Part shown: positions 56,830-64,000 of the stretch, piece after piece
How the letters are laid out: each line of letters starts with the position of its first letter
Position numbering within the stretch: the stretch's first letter is position 1
Source of the DNA: Warburgia ugandensis
Taxonomy: Eukaryota > Streptophyta > Magnoliopsida > Canellales > Canellaceae
Direction of reading: 5' to 3'
Assembly (NCBI GenBank): GCA_035236585.1
Contig: CP141128.1
Coordinates: 37,616,684-37,680,683, forward strand
Length of the DNA stretch: 64,000 nucleotides
Made by a program: the position numbers and the translations under genes
The notes under the pieces: model-generated
What the model was told of the DNA's origin: nothing
What the model saw: the letters and a program-made list of their open reading frames with translations, nothing else
Databases searched by the model: none

Positions 56830-59800
56830 AACATCCTCAAAATTTGTTACAACTATACAAACAACTTTAGATAGGTTCGCCTCATCTCCTCCTTTGTCTC
56901 CCACGTGACCTCTTACGAAGAGCGGTGCTGTCAAAGGACCTTGACTAAGGGAATAGTTTTGGTTCTCAACTCATGGACCTTCCAATCCAAAATCCACACT
57001 CCTCTCTCCTTAAACATCAAATCATGTCTCAACTCTCTTGGTGTTTGCTCGAGCACATGGGATGGGTCTGGCATATACTTCTACAGCATAGATACATGGA
57101 AGACATCATGAACATCGCGAGCTATGGCAGCAAGGCTAACTGGTAGGCAACCTCTCCAACTCTCCTCAGAGCCTGAAAAGGGGCAATGAACCTAGGGCTA
57201 AGCTTCCCCTTACCATCCAATCTCATCACTCCCTTCATAGGGAATATCTTCAAGAAAACATGATCCCTAATGATAAACTCCACGTCCTTTTGTGTCTTAT
57301 CCACATAACTCTTTTGACAATTGTTGGTGGCCAAAAGTTGCCTTTGGATCACTTGGACCTTCTCTGTACACTGCTCCACCAACTCAGATCTCACAAGCCA
57401 TCTCTCTCCCACATCACTCTAACATAGGGGTGATCGACATGGTCTACCATATAATGCCTCATACAGGACCATACCAATACTTGCGTGGTAGCTGTTGTTA
57501 TATGCAAACTCTACGAGTGGTAAATGATTATCCTAGCTACCATTCTAATCATTGGTTCAAGCCCTCAACATATTCTCAAAGGTCTGGATGGTCCTCTCCG
57601 TCTGACCATCTGTCTAGGGATGGAAAGCTGTGTTAAACTTCAACATCGATCCTAAGGCCTCTTGGACTCTTTGTCAGCACTTCAAGGTAAATCTAGTGTC
57701 CCTATATGAGATGATAGTCAAGGGAATCCCATGTAGGCTCATAATCTCCTTAATGTACAATCTTATTAAATTGTTAGCTATCTAACTTTGTCTGATGGGA
57801 AGAAAGTGTGCAAACTTCGTCAATATATTTATAATAACCCAATCCATGTTGTGTCCACTTGCAGTCCTCGGGAGACCAACTATGAAATCCATGGTGATAT
57901 GATCCCACTTCCCCTCAAGAAGGTCCAATGTCTAAAGCAACCCTGCATGTCTTTGATGCTCAGCCTTGACCTACTGATAGGTCAAACACCATGCTACAAA
58001 TTCCTCCATGTCCCTCTTCATCCCGTTCCACCAGAAGTGTTGTCTTAGATCCCGATACATCTTAGTACCCCTGGGATGAATGTTGAACTATGATTGGTGA
58101 GCCTCTTGAAGTAGCTCATGTCTCAAATCATTAATTGCAGGAACTACTAGCCCTTGGAATTTGATACCACCATCATGTCCTCTAGTGAAGTCTGCCTTAT
58201 CTGCTAATGCCTATGTCTTTGCATCCTCAGTCTATGCCTATAAAATCCTGTCAATGAATCTCAACTTAACCGTAAGTTGGAAATGATTGTCCTCGACTTC
58301 CTGCTCAAGCCATCTGCTAAAACGTTTTCCTTCCCAGGGTGGTACTGGATGGTGAAGTTGAAGTCCTTAAGATATTCCATCCACCTAAGCTACCTTATGT
58401 TCAGATTGCTCATGAGTGAAGAAGTACTTTAAACTCATATGATCAACAAACACTTAAAATTTCTCACTATACAAGTAGTGCCTCTAGGACTTTAATGCAA
58501 ATATCACTGTAGTTAACTCCAAGTCATGGTAGGGTAATTCACCTCATGCGACTTCAATTGCCTAGACGCAAAGGCTATTACCTTCCAATGTTGCATCAGT
58601 ACCACTCCTAGCCCCTTATTAGAGGCATCATAATAAACTACATAACCATCACATCCTAAGGGTAGGGTCAACACTGGTGTAGAGGTAAGTCTCCTCTTGA
58701 GTTCCTAAAAGCTCTCCTCACATACATCACTCCATACAAACTTGGTGTCCTTCCTGGTCAACGTAGTCAGAGTTAAAGCAATCCTTGAGAATTTCTTAGT
58801 AAATATGCAGTAATACCCTGCCAGACAGAGAAAGCTACGAATATCTATCACCGTTGTAAGTCTTTCCCAGTTCAACATTGCCTTCGTTGGGTCTGCAACC
58901 ACTCCATCCCTCAATATCACATGGCCTAGGAAATGTATTTGCTCCAACAAAAAATCACACCTATTGGAATTAGAAAATAGCAATGGCGACATAAGATTCC
59001 AATACAACACGGAGATATTTCCTATGCACCTCATGGTTGGGCAAGTAAACCAGGATATCATCCACAAACTTGATAATAAACTTATCCAAATAACTCCAAA
59101 AGACCTAGTTCATTAAGGCCATAAACATTGCTGGAGCATTGGTCAAACCAAAAGGCATCACTAGGAACTCGTAGTGACCATAGTGAGTTCTAAAGAAAGT
59201 CTTGGAGATGTCCTCCTATCTAATCCTCAACTTGTGGTATTCTAATCTCAAATCTATCTTTGAGAATATCTGTGTTGACCAAAGCTAATCAAATAAATCA
59301 TAGATGTGAGGCAAGGGATATTGTTCTTCATTGTAACACTATTCAACAATTGATAATCTACACATAATCGAACAATCCATCCTTTTTCTTCATGAAAAGG
59401 ACGGCTGCTTCCTAAGGAGATCCACTGGGTCTAATAAAACCCATATTAAGTAACTCCTGCAATTGGACCATGAGCTCTCTCAGAGCTCAACTGGGGCCAT
59501 CCTGTATAGCTCCTTAGAGATGGGCACTATACTTAGTACTAGATCAGTAATGAAATCAATCTCTTTGCATAGTGGTAATCTTAGCAACTCCTTAGGAAAA
59601 ACCTCTGCAAACTCGTCACCCTTATGAATAGTACTGCCCTACCTTCATGGTGAAAATGACACATGCACCAGTGATGCTCTTCTTAGCCTAGAACGAGGTC
59701 ACTGATTGTCTAGGTACACTAAAAATAACCTACTTCTTGCTGCAATCCACAGTAGCCCAATAGGTGGCTAACCAATCCATCCCAAAAATAATGTTGCAAT

Positions 59801-59867
59801 AAGCTATATCCAACAAAATGAGATGGCATCCATCCTCACATTTGAAGGTACTCACTAGCCTCAATAG
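56830..59867 (-). pseudogene. Gypsy pol (Tekay-type): protease end, RT, RNase H, integrase, chromodomain
   Basis: Minus strand. 59700-59867 reads the protease-RT linker with FGMDWLATYWATVDC. RT: KFVDDILVYLPNHEV near 59040-59065 keeps the FVDD catalytic box. It is followed by CDFLLEQIHFLGHVILRDGV, VADPTKAMLNWE, SFLCLAGYYCIFTKKFS (58705-59067). Integrase end at 57122-57412: GKLSPRFIAPFQALRRVGEV. The chromodomain-type C-terminus at 56880-57110 has YMPDPSHVLE, LRTKTIPLVKVL and TWETKEEMRRTY, which places it among chromoviruses near Tekay/Del. Stops and frameshifts throughout (integrase core at 57420-58700 is especially broken). Confidence 0.8.
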
Positions 59868-62696
59868 TGCAACGACCTAGGGTTTTAAAACACATTTTCA
59901 TAAATATTTGCAGATGTAGGGCCCTGATTTTGCAACTCTTTTAAAATACAAACAGCATAAACATATTTTCTTTGAAATTGCTTTGTTAAAAACCCGAGTG
60001 CCACCTCAAATTACTTATCATATATATATATTTTTATATAAAATAAAATTTCTATTGAATATCAATAGAAATACTTTTATTAAAATCAGGATCAATTCAG
60101 TCATTATATACCTTGTCCAAATATTACAATCCAAATTATAAAACAATCAATACAATCTTCATCAAAGTAAATACCCTGAGCAGTAGTTCGGTGATGATTA
60201 TCCTCAAGTCTTGAGCTTTTAATCTTCCTTAACTACATATGAGATATTGTAAACATTCAAACATTTATAATATCTCAGCAAGCTATGCTTAGTAGAGGAT
60301 TTAAGAAATATAATCAATATATCTCAAAATCAACAATTCTTTAAATCCATGACATAAATCAATTTATACATTGGATAACAATTTTATCCTTCACTCTTCA
60401 TATGAATTATATGAATATACTACATATAAATAAAACCATTTAAATTCATAAATATAGTCAATATCATAAATAATATCTTATTTCCAAACCGATTTCAATA
60501 TTAACACTAGGTGTTACTATATAATCATATCATATTGGGAATCATCTTCCAATACAACATCGATAATAACTTTTATCTAGTATCTTATCATGCCATAAAA
60601 TAAGGTATCTCATAATGCCATAACATAAGGCATTTTATTATGCCATAATCAATTGCATGATAATGCAAAATAATCAATGACTATCATGCTTGCAGTCTCA
60701 ATCCGTACATGGCGCCCGGATAACTGCTCGATACCCCACTAATACTACAGTGAAAAATACAGATCCATGTTCGTATATGGGGAACTATGGCTGTCACAGT
60801 GGCTACCTTTCTATAATTGACCCACTCGACATTTTTCATCCGATTAAGGGTTTTGATCTTGATCATTCATTTTTATTTAGATCTATCACATTATCTTAAT
60901 ATGATAGTATCACTAGATCATTGATTCATCTCATCAAGTGATCCGATCTTTCTTGATCCAACTGATCAATAAGTTCTTAAGCCATTTTATCAAAATTAAG
61001 GGCATAGATCTAAATCTATCCCAAATTAGCCACATCAGGCTATTCATTTTTCATGATCTTATCATTAGATCACCATCCATACTGATTCAAAGTTTCTGAT
61101 CATCCTTGATCAATCTGATAACGGAGATTATTTTGTATTATTAAGGATTTTGTTACTTTTAATGGTCAAGATCTTAAGATCCACCAAATTAGTTATATCC
61201 AATCCATTTATTCAAGTTATCACATCATTAGTCACTAATGGATCAAAATCATAAGGTTTGATCATGTCAAATTTGACGGATCTTGGGAATTAGTACAACT
61301 TTTTGTGATTTACAAAAATTTACAGTGAATAAAACCCAATTTTTATGTTTTCGTTAGATTTTCACCAAGAATCCAAAGATTTTTTATTTTTTATTTTCCA
61401 ATCTTGATTTGGAGTTAAAATGAGCCCAAAATTAGAATTTTTAAGTTTTCAATAAAAAACAATGGCCCAGATTCAATCTGGGTTATACGGATCGACGGGA
61501 CGATTAGCGGCCCGCCTCCATTATCAATGATTGCCGGTGTATGGGGAGGGGTGACATGGGATAGGCAAGACGGTCTGGTCTGGACCATCAGATCATCCTT
61601 TCCCCGATCCTCCTAGATCTAACCATGTTAAGGGCCTAGATTTCATTCCCTAAGGTTTTTGTGCCACAACATCTCATCCAACGACTCAGAGTTTTTGTCT
61701 GAGTAGGGTAAGATGGGATCCAACCTTACATGCAAGATCTGTAGTCTCTAATGGATCTACGACCAGGGAGATCCCTGGGAGGTCGAAGATCTCCCTTGGA
61801 AGATCAGTAATGACAGGGAGAAAGAAGGGAACCTACCTGAACCCTGTTTGGTGTAGAGAATAGTCACTGGAAAGATATAATCCCACCAGATATTGATGCC
61901 CTAGCAGGACAGCTAGGGTTTCTGTAATTCTTGCGGCCGAGGTGTTTGTCAGAGCCAGAGAAGAAATAGGGAGAGGGGAATTGAAGAGGAGAGTACGGGG
62001 AATCAGATTCTGGGAACCTAGACCTATGCCATTGGTGGAGGAAGTCGAAAAATGGAGGATAACCATTATGGGTTTCCGTGGGGATTTTACAGATCAGGTC
62101 AGCCCGAATCCATCCAATGGTGGAGATTGAAATCAAAGGGAATATTCCCTCTAGTGCATTTGCAGACGCGCTCTACGGTGTAAAGGGAGAAGGAAAGAGA
62201 AAAGAAAAAGAAAAGAAAGAGAAGGAGAGGAGGAAAGAGAGAGGGAGAGAGAGAGAGTAGGAGAGAGTCTAGGGATCTGAATTTCATGTGAATAGTGGGA
62301 GGGGTATTTATAGGGCTATTTTTGAATTATTTTAATTAAAATTTCTATTATTTCTTAAAATAATTTTTTTATTTTCTTATTAAAATCAAAAGAGATTCCT
62401 CATCATGTTTATTCTTTATCATTGATAATTCTTGTGCTAGCTGTCCCCCAGCTCAGCTAACTTTTGTGGACCCAACACAAAAGTTAAATTACCATTTTAC
62501 CCTTGTGGGTAAATATAAATTCACAAAAATTTTAAAAATAGGGATTTTTCACCCGACGTCAGATTTCAACGTGCTTATAGTCATTCTGATCAATTTTTTG
62601 AGTATGATTCCAAATATCTATGTTTCAAGACTTGATTTTTCTCTAAAAAATAATATTATATTAATATAATATTACAGAAAATTTGGCGTTTTCACA
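59868..62696 (+). mobile_element. Solo LTR (2.83 kb) inserted in the gypsy protease
   Basis: Begins TGCAACGACCTAGGG and ends GGCGTTTTCACA. Perfect 5-bp duplications AATAG lie at 59863-59867 and 62697-62701. Joining the flanks restores the gypsy protease-to-linker reading. No internal domain is present, so this is a solo LTR left by recombination between two LTRs. Orientation cannot be fixed without the internal region; listed as plus because the TGxxACGACC-GGG start is the common LTR 5' end. Confidence 0.8.
62180..62257. repeat. Purine-rich (GA/GAAA) tract in the solo LTR
   Basis: Imperfect GA- and AAAG-rich run, almost without pyrimidines. Open frames over it are compositional. Confidence 0.85.
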
Positions 62697-62701
62697 AATA
62701 G

Positions 62702-63210
62702 TCCCTCCCATAAGTATCATGTTATTTAGTCTAAAAGCTAACTTAAGTATATGCATATCAAGACATGATGTGAATGTACATGAAATAAAAGAGTGAGTGG
62801 ATCCTGAATCAAAACGAATCCTAGTATGTCAACCAGATACAAGGAAAGTACCTTCCATGACCTGATTCGAGGCCTATGCTTGCCCTAATGTAATGGTGAA
62901 CACTAGCCCCGACTGCATGGTGCCACCACCATAATGCTCCTAGTCTCAGTCTACTTATCCCTCTACACTCTGGGACAATCCTTGTGGAAATGTCCTATCT
63001 CTCCACAACTAAAAAATCTCAAAGGCTATCTTTGTGAGGGTGGCTGCTGGTGTCATTGCTGTTCATTGCCCCAAGGGCATGGCTGTGCAATGTGTTTACT
63101 TATGCATTTATGGCATCTCCCACTGTCAGTGTCTCTCCCCTGTTTGCTAGTATGTTAGTGCACAGGTGCCCTCTATGACTAAGTTGATGCAAAGGGTTTC
63201 TTGCACTTAC
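62702..63210 (-). pseudogene. Gypsy gag end and protease (minus strand)
   Basis: Gag zinc knuckle at about 62975-63016: SCGEIGHFHKDCPRV, with the first cysteine apparently replaced. The protease active site lies downstream: EGTFLVSG, then a stop, then IRFDSGSTHSFISC near 62790-62830, with the DSG catalytic triad present. The reading then runs into the solo LTR insertion at 62697 and resumes at 59867. Gag is cut on its other side by a second LTR at 63211. Confidence 0.7.
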
Positions 63211-64000
63211 TGTGATGACCCGGGTTTTTAGTAAAGCATTCTATAAATATTTTGCAAGTACAGGGCCCTTAGTGATAAAAAAAATTCACAAACAATGCAG
63301 CAAAAATTCTTTTCTTTTAAATTTGTTTGCAACAAAACCCAAGTCTCACCTCAATGTACATAATACACATAGACATTTTGTATAAAATAAAATTTTGTTA
63401 AATACCAGGAATCATCCAGTAGTTCACTTTTACATAGCCCCTGTACTACAATTACAATCCATTGTCCAAATACAATCCAAATTACAAAGTACACAGCCTA
63501 ATTACACAATCTTTAAGGGAAATACCCTAATCAGTCTTGCAGCTTTTGATTCTTCGAGCGTTACATCCTTAAGTCTCATTCCCTGTATCTGAGATATTGT
63601 AAACATTCAAATATTTACAATATTTCAGCAAGCTATGCTTAGTGAGTGATAGAAAAATATACTACTTCACTAATATAAGAATACATACCTCAGTCATGAT
63701 TCTATCATGTTTATCCACTCATGGATCATCTCATTATAAAGTATATACATCATTTATGTAGTATAGGGTAACCCCATTAAAATAGTGAAAATACTCAAAA
63801 CTTGTTCCTTCCCTGGGCTATACCCCTGCTTAGGAGATCAATAATCAGCCAAATATCATATGGTGATATTCTCTTAAGGAACTCAAGTATTTCATTGTAC
63901 TTGGCATCTCATCATGCTATGGCATCTCACTATGCCTATCATTTGTTAATCATAATGCAAAATACTCAAGGACTACTATGACGCAGTCTAAATCCATACA
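63211..64000 (+). mobile_element. Second LTR of the same family, cut by the window end
   Basis: Starts TGTGATGACCCGGGTTTTTA and follows the solo LTR at 59868 block by block (TATAAATATTTxGCA, AGGGCCCT, then CTCAGCAAGCTATGCTTAGT-like sequence near 63628). It interrupts the gypsy gag. The 5 bases before it are CTTAC (63206-63210); the matching duplication would lie outside the window. Confidence 0.65.

Overview
The window looks like nuclear DNA of a flowering plant. It is AT-rich and dominated by transposable elements: two Ty1/copia elements, a Tekay-type Ty3/gypsy chromovirus, RTE-type LINEs, hAT transposons, tRNA-derived Au-like SINEs, a TRIM-like LTR array and old endogenous caulimovirid sequence. 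The species cannot be read from the sequence. I see no rRNA, functional tRNA, CRISPR array or prokaryotic operon.

Layout. Bases 1-11340 are decayed endogenous caulimovirid sequence coded on the minus strand, split by a copia element (1972-8117) with a 5-bp target duplication. That copia carries a 1.08-kb non-autonomous hAT element (4313-5388) and a 377-bp insertion in its RNase H region. From 11.9 to 17.6 kb lies an RTE LINE remnant, split by a 4.3-kb hAT element (12590-16876, 8-bp duplication, decayed transposase) and by a SINE (14-bp duplication). A second LINE remnant fills 18.65-21.07 kb.

From 33.8 kb down to 22.5 kb, on the minus strand, is the only host gene I can support. Three exons (33723-33797, 24034-24085, 22494-22525) join in phase and encode the start of a protein resembling OEP16-4 of the Tim17/22/23 family. 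Intron 1 is about 9.6 kb and holds a nearly full-length but dead RTE LINE, two SINEs and a copia remnant. Later exons were not found.

From 35.77 to 38.42 kb is an array of TRIM-like LTR units, six in one orientation and two in the other, forming a long inverted repeat. From 38.4 to 47 kb lie non-coding retroelement-derived blocks, a (GA)n tract and a degenerate minisatellite. From 47111 to 52844 is a decayed minus-strand copia element. From about 53.2 kb to the end is a minus-strand Tekay-like gypsy element whose protease region holds a 2.8-kb solo LTR with a perfect 5-bp duplication; its gag is cut by another LTR of the same family that runs off the window.

All element coding regions carry stops, frameshifts or deletions of catalytic residues. 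The insertions are layered, so nesting and target duplications give a relative order of events.
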